A DNA stretch of 64,000 bases from assembly GCA_964629015.1 (NCBI GenBank), contig CAZVMN010000008.1, positions 127,342 through 191,341 of the forward strand, read 5' to 3'. Numbering within the stretch: the first letter of the stretch is position 1; the number at the start of each line of letters is the position of its first letter. Origin of the DNA: Oceanococcus sp964629015 (GTDB taxonomy: Bacteria > Pseudomonadota > Gammaproteobacteria > Nevskiales > Oceanococcaceae). This document shows, in pieces, positions 50,692 to 59,654 of the stretch. The notes beneath the pieces are model-generated. The model saw nothing but the letters and a program-made list of their open reading frames with translations. It made no database searches and was not told where the DNA came from. Made by a program: the position numbers and the translations under genes.

Positions 50692-51844
50692 TGGCCACAC
50701 CCGAGGCGCGTTGCGCCGGGTTCACCTGCGTTTGTCGCGGATGCGTGGCCAAGCGCGCCGCCATCGCCGCAAAGTGCTCAGCCCCGGGGCTTTTGTGTGA
50801 TTGGGGAATGCAGTACTCGTTGGCCAGATAATGCAAAAAAGCCTCGCGATGAGGTGCCTGATGAGCATCGATCTGCTGCATCCAGCGGGCCACGGTAGCG
50901 ACGCTGCTGGCCACCTCGCAAACCCCGGGTATGGCGTAGCAGGCCTGACCCAAGGTCAGTACCGGGCGGTTCAGCAATAAGGCTTCAATGCCCACGGTCG
51001 AGTTGATCGTAATCACACCGCGCGCTTTGCGCACCAACTCTTCGGTGCTGTTGCCGTTGGCAAAGTGAATGCGTGGATCGCGTGCGGCGACGTCGTGCAG
51101 CGCGCGATAACGTTGCCGACAGCTTGGGTGAAGTTTGAACACCAGATGACTATGACGAGCGCCCAAAGCCTGGCGCGCCGCTTCTGCGACCACATCAAAC
51201 AGATGCGGCATGTCGCGTATCCATGGTGAGTAGAGCAGTACCTGGCTGTCCAGACGCACCTGAAACGGAATGAAAAAATAATCCTCGGGCAAGTTGATGG
51301 CCTCATCCTGATGGCGGCTGGCGCGAGCGATGAGGCTTTGCGGCAACGACGAATGCGCCTGCCTTGCATAGTCCGCATAGAAGCGCGGGTAGCGTGGAAT
51401 CGCGTTCTCAAAGTTGACGCCTTGCGGGTCGCAGGTTGTGGTGTTCGGCAGCAAACCGCACTCGAAGATATAGCTGGGCGTTGCGAGATCACGCGCCGCA
51501 GCCAGCGCAGCTCTCGTATCGACCGATTGACCGCCCCAAACCCCGATGGCATGGGGGCGATGACGGCGTATCGCGGCACTGACCGAGTGATAGTGCCAAT
51601 GGGCAAAGCGCCGATGAATCGCTTGCAAGCGCTCCATGCGCCACGCCGGAATCCGGTGGCGTTGCCACTTGCGCTCCATGCTGTAACGCGCCATCTCGGT
51701 CGTGCGCTCACGATTGAGGGCGGGGCCGCCGCTCAACCCGATGCGCTCGGTGCGGATGTCCAGGTTGTCGAGGTTCTCGGCCAGCAAATGGAAATAGCGG
51801 CGCGCTTTGGGCGTGTTGTGCAACAGCAGTATGCGTCGGGTCAT
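50600..51844 (-). CDS. Capsule/Kdo-type polysaccharide glycosyltransferase (KpsS-like)
   Basis: A 414-aa protein with the fold of capsule polysaccharide biosynthesis proteins (KpsS/KpsC, beta-Kdo transferase group). The C-terminal half has the typical VITINSTVGIEALLLNRPVLTLGQACY segment (about 280-306) before a weakly conserved end, and VFKLHPS near 240. It probably adds a Kdo-like or related sugar to a surface glycan at the cytoplasmic face. The final 31 residues are encoded antisense to the glnE 3' end (92-bp overlap); no earlier stop exists in frame. Specificity is unknown. Confidence 0.75.
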   Translation of the reverse strand: MTRRILLLHNTPKARRYFHLLAENLDNLDIRTERIGLSGGPALNRERTTEMARYSMERKWQRHRIPAWRMERLQAIHRRFAHWHYHSVSAAIRRHRPHAIGVWGGQSVDTRAALAAARDLATPSYIFECGLLPNTTTCDPQGVNFENAIPRYPRFYADYARQAHSSLPQSLIARASRHQDEAINLPEDYFFIPFQVRLDSQVLLYSPWIRDMPHLFDVVAEAARQALGARHSHLVFKLHPSCRQRYRALHDVAARDPRIHFANGNSTEELVRKARGVITINSTVGIEALLLNRPVLTLGQACYAIPGVCEVASSVATVARWMQQIDAHQAPHREAFLHYLANEYCIPQSHKSPGAEHFAAMAARLATHPRQTQVNPAQRASGVAISSSALAGAPPGPQFSRAQRPAAAWSAPDR

Positions 51845-51934
51845 CGCGAGCTCGGTAGGGCGGGAGCGGGCGCGATTGAAAACCCGGCGTATGTCAGCCT
51901 GTTGAAGTCAGCGTGACGATTGCATGACGCGGGC

Positions 51935-52834
51935 TCAGTCCGGCGCTGCGCGATTGGCGCGACGGTGCGCCGGGATCATCAATGTGCTGACCAGAAGCAT
52001 CAGCGCGCCATAGAGCAGGATGGCAAACAGGGTGTTGTCACCAATCGGGTCGGCCACACCAACAGCGGCGGGAAATAGAGAGGCTTTGATCAACAAACCC
52101 AGATTGGTGTTGCGCACGGTGACTTCGATATTGATCGCCGCGACATCAGCGCCGCTGGCGCCAAGCAGGCGTGGCAACACAAAGGAGACTGTGGTGAGGA
52201 TCAGGATGAACGCCACCACCCATACGACGTTTTGGCCGCCGAAACTCTCCAGATCAAGCCGCCCGGCGCCCAGCGCGCCGACAACAATCAGGCCGATGAT
52301 GAACAGCGAACCCCGGATGCACCAGCGCGACAGTACCGGGGCGCTGCGCGGGAACAGGCGCAGATAAAACATGCCGACCACCAAGGGCAGCAGCAGGCAC
52401 AAGCCGATTTCCAGCGCGATGCGTCCGGCCGGCATGCTGAAGCCGTCCGGCAGATGGTGTGCAATCAGCAGATCAAGAATCAGCGGCGTGGTGACCAAAC
52501 AGGCCAGGGTGGCGACCGACGTCAGGGCAATGGATAGCGCAATGTGACCGCGGGCGAAGAAGGTGAAAATGTTCGACACACTGCCGCCAGGGATGGCCGC
52601 ACAGATGGCCAGACCCACCGCCAATCCCGGGGGGGCGTCGGACACGGTGATCAGCGCCCAAGCGATCAAAGGCACCAGCACCAATTGCAGCACGATGCCG
52701 ATGCTGAAGCCGCGCGGGTCGGTGGCAACTTTGGCAAAGTCGCTGATCGCCAGTGTGGCGCCCATGCCGAGCATGGCCAGAGCCAACTGCACCGCCGCAA
52801 ACCAATATTCGTGCGCGATGTAAAAATCGAACAT
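51935..52834 (-). CDS. BASS (bile acid:sodium symporter) family transporter
   Basis: A 299-aa inner-membrane protein with about nine to ten hydrophobic helices. Conserved BASS segments include ALAMLGMGATLAISDF (about 17-32), GLAICAAIPGGSVSNIFTFFARG in the first discontinuous helix, and NIEVTVRNTNLGLLI. Members transport bile acids, pantothenate, pyruvate or other organic anions with Na+; the substrate here is unknown. The ATG at 52834 follows a GGGGGAG site. Its place within the glycan locus has no obvious reason and may be incidental. Confidence 0.87.
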   Translation of the reverse strand: MFDFYIAHEYWFAAVQLALAMLGMGATLAISDFAKVATDPRGFSIGIVLQLVLVPLIAWALITVSDAPPGLAVGLAICAAIPGGSVSNIFTFFARGHIALSIALTSVATLACLVTTPLILDLLIAHHLPDGFSMPAGRIALEIGLCLLLPLVVGMFYLRLFPRSAPVLSRWCIRGSLFIIGLIVVGALGAGRLDLESFGGQNVVWVVAFILILTTVSFVLPRLLGASGADVAAINIEVTVRNTNLGLLIKASLFPAAVGVADPIGDNTLFAILLYGALMLLVSTLMIPAHRRANRAAPD

Positions 52835-52906
52835 GTCTCCCCCTGTCGGTGACATCCGCCCGTCGCGCGTTTGTTTTTGATCTCGCGCGTCGCAGCTCGG
52901 ATGGAT

Positions 52907-53908
52907 CTAGATTTGATAGTAGTTGCGGTACCAGTCCACGAAACGAGCGACACCGGTTTCAATCGGCGTGGTTGGCTGATAGCCGACCGCCTGGTTCAGC
53001 GCGCTGGTGTCTGCCCAGGTGTTGGGGACATCACCGGGAACCATCGGTTGCATGTCCAGTTTGGCGCGTACGCCCAGGCAGTCTTGTAGCACGTCAATAA
53101 ATCGCATCAGCTGGACCGGGTTCTGGTTGCCTATGTTGTAAATGCGCCACGGCGCCTGGGAGCTGGATGGATCCGGGGCATCCCCCGTCCACTGCGGATT
53201 GCCGGTGGCGGGTTGATCAATGGTTTTCACAACGCCAGCCACGATGTCATCCACGTAGGTGAAGTCGCGCGATTGTTGACCGTGCCCGTAAACCGGGATG
53301 GATTCGCCAGCGAGCATCATCTGGGTGAAACGGAACAGCGCCATGTCCGGACGCCCCCACGGGCCATACACAGTGAAGAAGCGCAGTCCGGTGAGCGGGA
53401 GTTGATGCAAATGAGCGAATGCATGGGCCATCAACTCATTGGCTTTCTTGGTCGCCGCATAAAAGCTCATGGGGTGATCAGCGGCTACACTTTCGCGAAA
53501 TGGCACGGCGGTGTTGGCGCCGTAGACCGAACTGGTCGAGGCATAGACTAGATGCTCAACGTCCAAAGCCTGTCCCACTTCCAGCACGTTGAAAAAGCCA
53601 TCCAGATTGCTTTCCACATAGGCGCGTGGATTGGCAAAGGAATAGCGCACGCCCGCCTGCGCAGCCAGATGGCAAATGCGTTGGCATCCTTCGGCGGCTT
53701 TGCGCATTGCGCCGGCATCCCGCACATCGACCGCTTCGAAACGAAAGCCGGGGTAGGGTTTGAGCCAGTCCAGGCGCGCCTGCTTCAGGGCCGGATCGTA
53801 GTAATCGTTGAGATTGTCGATACCCACGACGTCATCGCCGCGCTCAAGCAGCGCTTTGGCGACGAAGGCACCGATGAATCCGGCCGCGCCGGTGACAAGT
53901 ACTTTCAT
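52907..53908 (-). CDS. NAD-dependent epimerase, probably UDP-glucuronate 4-epimerase
   Basis: A 333-aa extended SDR. The N-terminal GAAGFIG loop (7-13), the catalytic SSVYG (about 126-130) and YAATKKANE (Tyr near 149) are visible. The long IDNLNDYYDPALKQARL insert and the RFFTVYGPWGRPDMALF region are typical of UDP-glucuronate 4-epimerases (Cap1J/LspL type), which supply UDP-galacturonate. A related 4-epimerase specificity cannot be excluded. It supports a uronate in the adjacent surface glycan. The gene is divergent from the first GT2 gene across 117 bp. Confidence 0.88.
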   Translation of the reverse strand: MKVLVTGAAGFIGAFVAKALLERGDDVVGIDNLNDYYDPALKQARLDWLKPYPGFRFEAVDVRDAGAMRKAAEGCQRICHLAAQAGVRYSFANPRAYVESNLDGFFNVLEVGQALDVEHLVYASTSSVYGANTAVPFRESVAADHPMSFYAATKKANELMAHAFAHLHQLPLTGLRFFTVYGPWGRPDMALFRFTQMMLAGESIPVYGHGQQSRDFTYVDDIVAGVVKTIDQPATGNPQWTGDAPDPSSSQAPWRIYNIGNQNPVQLMRFIDVLQDCLGVRAKLDMQPMVPGDVPNTWADTSALNQAVGYQPTTPIETGVARFVDWYRNYYQI

Positions 53909-54025
53909 CCGAATGAGTTATGTAGGGCGAGTGCAAAAGCGTCGGGCATTGAACCACAGAGTCGCTAACAAGTGCAGCAGCGCGGGCATCGCCGATATAC
54001 TGAGTTTTGATTTTTCGATTGGCGC

Positions 54026-54994
54026 ATGAAGGTGTCGCAAGAGACTGAAGCGGCGGTGCAACAAAGCCCGCTCAAGTTTGCTGTGGTGGTGTTTTCCTAC
54101 AACCGTGGCGCTCACTTACGAAGCTGTCTGGAGATTCTGGAGCGCGCTTGGCCGGAGGTTCCGGTCGAGGTGGTGGATGACGGCAGCGATGATCCCGAAG
54201 TGCTCAAAGTGTTGGATGACTATGCCGAGCGCATTGTCGTCGAACGCATTGATGTCGAGAACAAAGCCAAGTACGGCAACCTCTACGTCAATATGCAGCG
54301 TGTTTACGAACGTACCGACGACAACACGTTGTTGGTTTGTCTGCAGGACGATACCCAACTGATCCGGCGCGTTACCGATGCCGATCGTCAGGAAATTCTC
54401 GATCATCTGAAAAAGCATCCCAACGTTGCCATCATGTCGCCGGCGTTTCAGCGGGGAACGATCAGCGCCAAGGCTTTGAGCGAGTTGAATTACGACGCGG
54501 ATCAGCAGGTTTACTTCTTCAACCGACCGAAACCCAAAGTCGCTGGCATGCATTACTCCGACGTTGCGCTGTTCCATGTCGGACGCTTGCGCAAAGCCGG
54601 TTGGCGTTTTATCGAAGACGAATTCGCCAATGATACCCAGGCGCGCGATCTGTTCGGGCGAATGCCCTACTTACCTTGCCCCTGGGCCATGTGGGTGCCC
54701 AATGCGCCGGCCTACCGCAATCGTTCAAAGAATCTGGCTTGGCGCCTGGGTGAGCGCTGGAGTCGCTGTGGGCTGTATCCGTTTGCCTTGATGAGTGACG
54801 AACAGGTCGTTTCCATGCGCACCAGGGATTTTGAAACGGCCAAACCGGTTGCTGATGATTTTCTGCAGTTGGCCGATGGCCGCGAGCTGCCACACCCATG
54901 GGCCTACGATCCGCTGAAGCGCTGGCGCTTGCTCCGTCGTCTTAACGAGTTTGAGGAGTGGATCAAACGCGTGCGCAAGGTTCTGGGCATCTGA
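54026..54994 (+). CDS. Glycosyltransferase family 2 (paralogue A)
   Basis: A 322-aa GT-A-fold transferase without signal peptide. The start FAVVVFSYNRGAHL (about 18-31) is the sugar-nucleotide-binding strand, VVDDGSDD (about 48-55) the first acidic motif, and LQDDTQ the metal-binding DxD-like site. Late motifs are HYSDVALFHVGRLRKAGW and ELPHPWAYDPLKRWRLLRRLN. Order and motifs match the next gene (paralogue B). It starts a run of three + strand GT genes. Sugar and linkage are unknown. Confidence 0.82.
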   Translation: MKVSQETEAAVQQSPLKFAVVVFSYNRGAHLRSCLEILERAWPEVPVEVVDDGSDDPEVLKVLDDYAERIVVERIDVENKAKYGNLYVNMQRVYERTDDNTLLVCLQDDTQLIRRVTDADRQEILDHLKKHPNVAIMSPAFQRGTISAKALSELNYDADQQVYFFNRPKPKVAGMHYSDVALFHVGRLRKAGWRFIEDEFANDTQARDLFGRMPYLPCPWAMWVPNAPAYRNRSKNLAWRLGERWSRCGLYPFALMSDEQVVSMRTRDFETAKPVADDFLQLADGRELPHPWAYDPLKRWRLLRRLNEFEEWIKRVRKVLGI

Positions 54995-55002
54995 CGCGGC
55001 TG

Positions 55003-55917
55003 ATGAACGCACCCTTGCAAGTCGTCATTACTTCTTACAACCGTGCTCGGTTTCTGGCGCATTGCGTGCGCTCGGTCGAGCAGTGCATGCCGTACGCGCA
55101 GATTTCGATTCGCGATGATCGCAGCGATGATGCAGAGACCGTGGCACTGCTGGATAGGCTGTCCGAGCGCCATGATGTGCATCGCGGCACCGGCGAGGGC
55201 GATGGCAAGCACGGAGGCTTATACAGCCACATGCAGGCCGCACTGGAGGCAGCGCAGCCGGATAGGTTGTTGCTCTTTCTGCAAGACGATGTGCAGGTTG
55301 TGCGTGAGGTCAGCACAGACGAAATAGAGTCTCTGTACGCGCTGTATCAAAGCCAGCCCAACTTGGGATTCGTCAGTCCTTGTTTTATCCCGGTGTCGGG
55401 CAAGGGGCGCAGCGATGATTCTGGCTTTGAGTTCACGGCGGATACGCAGATGTTCTGGCCCAAGCCATCCGGGCAGAGTGCTGGGGTGTATTACTCGGAT
55501 ATCTGCATATGCCTGCCAGGGCGACTCCACGCGATGGGCTGGAAATTCGGTCGTCGGGAGCCCGAGTGCGAAACGCTGGCGCGCAACCATTTTCGCAATA
55601 TGGCGATTCCGCGCGTGCCCTTTGTGGCCTGGTTGCCGCTGGTGCCCGCGTATCGCGGCAAACGTAAAACCTGGGCGCTGACGCGTGCTGAGCGCCTGCG
55701 CAATGCCGGGTTTCATCCATTCCGAACCATGGCTGCGGGTGAGGTTGAAGCGCTGCAGGCGCAGGCGACTCCACAGCCGCCTTGGACCGAAGACGTATTG
55801 ACGTTGCGCGATAGCGATTTGCCCAAGCCGTGGCATCACAATCCGATGCAGGGGCACCGTTGGCTCAAGCGCATCAACAATGCTGAAACGGCTTTGGTCC
55901 GATGGTTTCGCCCATGA
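55003..55917 (+). CDS. Glycosyltransferase family 2 (paralogue B)
   Basis: A 304-aa GT2-type transferase, probably a tandem-duplication paralogue of the preceding gene. It has VVITSYNRARFL (about 6-17), IRDDRSDD (about 34-41), FLQDDVQV, a YYSDICICLPGRLHAMGW block and an LPKPWHHNPMQGHRWLKRIN end that match paralogue A block for block. It begins 8 bp after paralogue A and overlaps the next gene by 4 bases (ATGA). The acceptor is probably the LPS core or a surface glycan; specificity is unknown. Confidence 0.82.
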   Translation: MNAPLQVVITSYNRARFLAHCVRSVEQCMPYAQISIRDDRSDDAETVALLDRLSERHDVHRGTGEGDGKHGGLYSHMQAALEAAQPDRLLLFLQDDVQVVREVSTDEIESLYALYQSQPNLGFVSPCFIPVSGKGRSDDSGFEFTADTQMFWPKPSGQSAGVYYSDICICLPGRLHAMGWKFGRREPECETLARNHFRNMAIPRVPFVAWLPLVPAYRGKRKTWALTRAERLRNAGFHPFRTMAAGEVEALQAQATPQPPWTEDVLTLRDSDLPKPWHHNPMQGHRWLKRINNAETALVRWFRP

Positions 55918-56783
55918 TGGTCTCGGTCATTCTGTCCACCTATAACGCGCCAGCTTGGCTGGAGAAGGTGTTATGGGGTTACGCCAGTCAAACTCATCGG
56001 GATTTTGAAATCATCATCGCTGACGACGGGTCAGGCGACGATACCCGTGCGCTGATCCGGCGCATGGAGAACGAGATGGATGTACCTCTGGTGCATGTGC
56101 ATCAACGTGATGATGGGTTTCGCAAATGCCGTATCCTCAACAAAGCGGTGCTGCACGCGCGTTCGGAATACTTGGTATTTAGCGATGGGGACTGCATACC
56201 GCGCGCTGATTTCCTGGCGGACCACGTGGCCAAGGCCGAGCCGGGACATTATCTGTCGGGCGGCTATTGCAAGCTGAGTATGGCGGCGAGTCGCGCGATC
56301 GGGCAGGAGGACGTTGTCAGCGGTGATTGTTTCCGCATGCCTTGGCTGCTCGAACATGGCCATCAACGACAGCGCAAAGACCTCAAGCTGACCGCCGGCC
56401 CGCGCTTGGCGCCGTGGTTGAATCGATTGACCACCACGCGGTGCAACTTCAAAGGTTCAAACGGATCGGCGTGGTTGCGTGATGTGCTTGCGGTGAATGG
56501 TTTCGATGAGCGTATGGCTTACGGCAGCGAAGACCGCGAATTCGGGGTGCGCTTGCGCAACGCCGGGGTCAAACCCCGGCATGTGCGCTACACCGCGATC
56601 TGCGTGCATCTGGATCACGCGCGTGGCTATGTCGATGATGAGCGCTATGCGTTCAACAGAGGGCTGCGCAAGCACAACGAAAAACAGGGCGTGAAACGCA
56701 CGGAGCATGGTCTCAGCGAGCTGATCAGGTCTGGTTATCAACCTTCTGTTGAGGGTCTTGCCACAACATTTTTGCCGCTTTGA
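55914..56783 (+). CDS. Glycosyltransferase family 2
   Basis: A 289-aa GT-A transferase: VSVILSTYNAPAWLEKVLWGY at the N-terminus, IIIADDGSGDDT (about 31-42), FSDGDCIPRADFL (DxD site, about 89-101), and a GSNGSAW/EDREFGVRLRNAG segment as in galactosyltransferase C-terminal-like domains. It is unlike the two preceding paralogues and resembles LPS-core transferases. The start overlaps the upstream stop by ATGA. The last 59 bases are antisense to the convergent WaaE-like gene. Confidence 0.83.
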   Translation: MMVSVILSTYNAPAWLEKVLWGYASQTHRDFEIIIADDGSGDDTRALIRRMENEMDVPLVHVHQRDDGFRKCRILNKAVLHARSEYLVFSDGDCIPRADFLADHVAKAEPGHYLSGGYCKLSMAASRAIGQEDVVSGDCFRMPWLLEHGHQRQRKDLKLTAGPRLAPWLNRLTTTRCNFKGSNGSAWLRDVLAVNGFDERMAYGSEDREFGVRLRNAGVKPRHVRYTAICVHLDHARGYVDDERYAFNRGLRKHNEKQGVKRTEHGLSELIRSGYQPSVEGLATTFLPL

Positions 56784-57549
56784 AGTGTTTGAGCTGGCTG
56801 TAGCGCATCGCGTATGTCAGCAGGACTAAGCCAACTCGCCCATCGCGCCAGCCGCCGCGGACCAGATAGGATTTGAGCATCGCGCCCAACGGGCTTGGGC
56901 CGAGGCCGTTCAGCCAGTGAGCGAGCGCTTTCCATTTCGAGTTCTTGCCACGTTTTTGCAGTTTGCGCACGATGCCGCGTGCAGCCAGATCGGTGTAGCC
57001 CCGCAGTTTGCGGTCAATTTCTTCGCGCGTTTCAAACGTTTTGTGCGTGATGCGCCCATCAAGTTGCCCCAGCGGTGGTGGCGCGACCAGACTTTCGTGG
57101 ACCAGCTTGCCGGTTTCCCAATGACACCGCCGACGGTCATACAGGCGCGGGAGCAGATCCGGGCTGCGCACCGGATAAACCACATGGACCGGTGTGTGGA
57201 GCACTTCCCAGTAACGCGACACCAGATAGGCGCTGAGCGCAAGGCCCGACCGTTTTGCAGCGCGCACGGATTCGACGAGCTCTGTATCGGGCACTTCATC
57301 GCAGTCACAGTAGAAGATGTAATCGTGGGTGCACGCTGTGGCGGCGAATTCACGCTGACTGCGGAAGTCGACGAAATCCTTGTGCAGCACGCGCGCCTGA
57401 TGCTTGGCCGCAATTGTCAGTGTGGTGTCATGACTGCCGCTGTCCACAACAACGACTTCATCGGCGAGCTGGGTGAGCTGGGCCAGGATGGTGTCCAGGT
57501 AGGCTTCGGAGTTGTGGGTGAGCACGTAGGCCGAGACGTGATGGGACAT
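56725..57549 (-). CDS. WaaE/KdtX-like LPS core glycosyltransferase
   Basis: A 274-aa GT2 enzyme. The opening SAYVLTHNSEAYLDTIL, EVVVVDSGSHDTT (about 31-43), the DFRSQREFA segment and DYIFYCDCDEVPD (DxD-like, about 76-88) with WETGKLVHESL are typical of the WaaE/KdtX glucosyltransferases that extend the inner core. It lies 1 bp downstream of the DUF6492 gene on the same strand (operon) and converges on the GT gene at 55914 with a 59-bp overlap. Sugar specificity is inferred only from the family. Confidence 0.83.
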   Translation of the reverse strand: MSHHVSAYVLTHNSEAYLDTILAQLTQLADEVVVVDSGSHDTTLTIAAKHQARVLHKDFVDFRSQREFAATACTHDYIFYCDCDEVPDTELVESVRAAKRSGLALSAYLVSRYWEVLHTPVHVVYPVRSPDLLPRLYDRRRCHWETGKLVHESLVAPPPLGQLDGRITHKTFETREEIDRKLRGYTDLAARGIVRKLQKRGKNSKWKALAHWLNGLGPSPLGAMLKSYLVRGGWRDGRVGLVLLTYAMRYSQLKHFKAAKMLWQDPQQKVDNQT

Positions 57550-57550
57550 G

Positions 57551-58543
57551 TCAGTGCCCTGGCTCCGCCGCGGTGGCGTAGTGTTGTGCGATCACCGGCT
57601 TGATCGTAGCCGCCGCGTCGGCAGGTTGAATGTGACGCTTACCGCTGCTTTGTGAGTGCACGGTGAGAAAGGCGCAGCGGGGATCTTCCAGAGCTTGCGC
57701 CACTTGTGCGGCCAACATGTTCTGATCGGGGTTGTCGGCGTAGATATAGCGAGTGGTGTCTGGCGCGCGCCAGGCTATCTGCTCCGGCGCAACGTGGTGA
57801 TGCAAAAAGGCGCGATAGCAGGCGAATTCGGACCAGCGTCGCGGTGGTTGTTGCATCAGGACAGCCCACCAGGGCTGATCGAAACGCGTTTGCAGATAAT
57901 CAAACATTGCTTGTGTGAGGCGCGGTGACATCGGAAACGGCGTGTCGAAATAGTCGTCGCCCGGAGTGCTTGATGTCCCTTCAGCAAACAAATGGTGTGC
58001 GGTGTGATTCCACTTTGCTGTTTTACCGCGTAGGGCGGCAGGATCAACTGGGTGGCGGTAGGCGATGCTGTGATGTTCGTCGCGGAAGTCGTTCGGGTCG
58101 GCATGCCGTGAGGTAATTACATCCGAATCGATGACCAGCACCAGATCAGCACTGGATTGAGCAACCAGCTTGAGTTTGGTGATTTGCTGCATTTGCCAGC
58201 CGATGGCACGCACCCAATGCGGCCAGCCGTAGCGGGTTGTGCTGGTCATCCATTTGGTCAAGGTGCGACCGTAACGGCGTTGACGCACGATGGCGGTTTG
58301 GCGTTGCTGATCAAGGGTTTTGCCAATGATGTCGATGGTCGGAATGATCTGCGCCGGTTCGCGATCAAACTCTTGAAAGAGCTCAACATCTTCGCTGTGT
58401 ACGCCGATTCGATGCGGGAGCTGAGCCAATGCGGAGCGCGACAGGGCATCACGCATGAGCCGGAAAGGTTCCAGGTCACCGCGCCAGGTGGCCGTGACCA
58501 GTTCCAGTGTCGGCGGGTTGCATGGGCGAGAAACTGTGCTCAA
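57551..58543 (-). CDS. DUF6492 family protein (glycosyltransferase-like)
   Basis: A 330-aa protein that I assign to DUF6492, a family seen in glycan clusters but not biochemically defined. The opening LELVTATWRGDLEPFRLMRDAL suggests a GT-A-like Rossmann start, and VIDSDV (Asp139/Asp141) is a clear DxD-type metal/sugar-nucleotide site. The later YFDTPFPMSPRL and QPPRRWSEFACY segments look conserved. It begins an operon with the WaaE-like gene. A transferase role is likely from motif and context but unproven. Confidence 0.7.
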   Translation of the reverse strand: MSTVSRPCNPPTLELVTATWRGDLEPFRLMRDALSRSALAQLPHRIGVHSEDVELFQEFDREPAQIIPTIDIIGKTLDQQRQTAIVRQRRYGRTLTKWMTSTTRYGWPHWVRAIGWQMQQITKLKLVAQSSADLVLVIDSDVITSRHADPNDFRDEHHSIAYRHPVDPAALRGKTAKWNHTAHHLFAEGTSSTPGDDYFDTPFPMSPRLTQAMFDYLQTRFDQPWWAVLMQQPPRRWSEFACYRAFLHHHVAPEQIAWRAPDTTRYIYADNPDQNMLAAQVAQALEDPRCAFLTVHSQSSGKRHIQPADAAATIKPVIAQHYATAAEPGH

Positions 58544-58684
58544 AAGCGCATCCGGTCATGACCAAATCGCAGTCGCCCGGGCATGGCCGTGGCGCTTGCA
58601 TCAGGGCCAAAGTGTATCATTGCGCCAGGCTGCAACTGCAGTGAATTCCATTTCTGTACGGGCGTTTGCGCCGTCTCTTTGCTC

Positions 58685-59572
58685 ATGAAAAATCTGCTGG
58701 ATAAAGCCGTTCTGCTGTTTTACAAACTCGCGGCCAGTGGCTTGGTGCCGGCTCGATGGTTCGCCCCGGGGCTGCCCGACGAGGATGAGCGCACGGCCAT
58801 GACCGGGCATCTTCAGATTGAAGTGGTCAGCCACTGCTGGCAGTACAGTCATCTTCTGGTTTACCAGCTGAGTTCTTTGATTCTGCATCCTCCTCAGAAT
58901 GCTCAGGTTGTGATGACCGTGTTTCATGCGCCTGAAGATCAACACACCATGGATTTGCTCAAGTTCATAGAGCGCCACGAGGTGCCGAATGTGACCTGGA
59001 ATTGGCAGGCTTTGTCGCCGCAGCAATTGTTCCGCCGTTCGATTGGGCGCAACCAAGCGGCGCTGGCATCGCAGGCGGACTGGGTCTGGTTTACTGATTG
59101 CGATCTGGTCTTTGCTCCCGGATGTTTGGATGCTTTGGCGGCCGAGCTTCAGGGGCGTCGTGATGCGCTGGTGTTTCCGAGTCAGGAGCAGGTCACGACT
59201 CTGTTGCGCGCGGATGATCCGTTGCTCAGCGCGCATGCGCAGTGGGCACTCCAAGACGTTGATACCAGCAAGTTCTACAGCCGTGACATTTCGCGCGCCA
59301 CTGGGCCGTTGCAAATCACCCACGGTGATGTTGCGCGGGCGATTGGTTATTGCCGCGATACGCCGTTTTTCCAGCGTCCGGAAGAGAGCTTCGCCAAATG
59401 CCATGAAGATCGCGTATTCCGCTGGTTGCTGCGGACTCAGGGCGTGCCAATTGAGCTCGCTGGCGTATGCCGCATCCGGCACGCAGAAAAAGGGCGGTAC
59501 AAGGCTGGTGCGCAAGCGCAGATACGCGGCGGCCTGAGGCAGTTGCGCGAACGGGTCAGCGGGCGTGGCTAA
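58685..59572 (+). CDS. Glycosyltransferase (GT2-like, DxD-type)
   Basis: A 295-aa protein with a short hydrophobic N-terminal segment (about 4-22), a GT-A-like core starting LQIEVVSHCWQYSHLLVYQL, and a DxD-type site in WFTDCDLVFAPG (about 136-147). The conserved ITHGDVARAIGY and KCHEDRVFRWLL segments (about 215-250) follow. The ATG at 58685 is preferred; an upstream frame to 58583 crosses the divergent promoter area. It is divergent from the DUF6492 gene across 141 bp and precedes ilvE by 82 bp. Sugar and acceptor are unknown. Confidence 0.75.
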   Translation: MKNLLDKAVLLFYKLAASGLVPARWFAPGLPDEDERTAMTGHLQIEVVSHCWQYSHLLVYQLSSLILHPPQNAQVVMTVFHAPEDQHTMDLLKFIERHEVPNVTWNWQALSPQQLFRRSIGRNQAALASQADWVWFTDCDLVFAPGCLDALAAELQGRRDALVFPSQEQVTTLLRADDPLLSAHAQWALQDVDTSKFYSRDISRATGPLQITHGDVARAIGYCRDTPFFQRPEESFAKCHEDRVFRWLLRTQGVPIELAGVCRIRHAEKGRYKAGAQAQIRGGLRQLRERVSGRG

Positions 59573-59654
59573 CCGCGCAGAGATAACTACGGATAGAATA
59601 CGCAGTTACCCATAAACGCCCGCCAAATACAGGGCAATCAAGCAGGATCGATCT

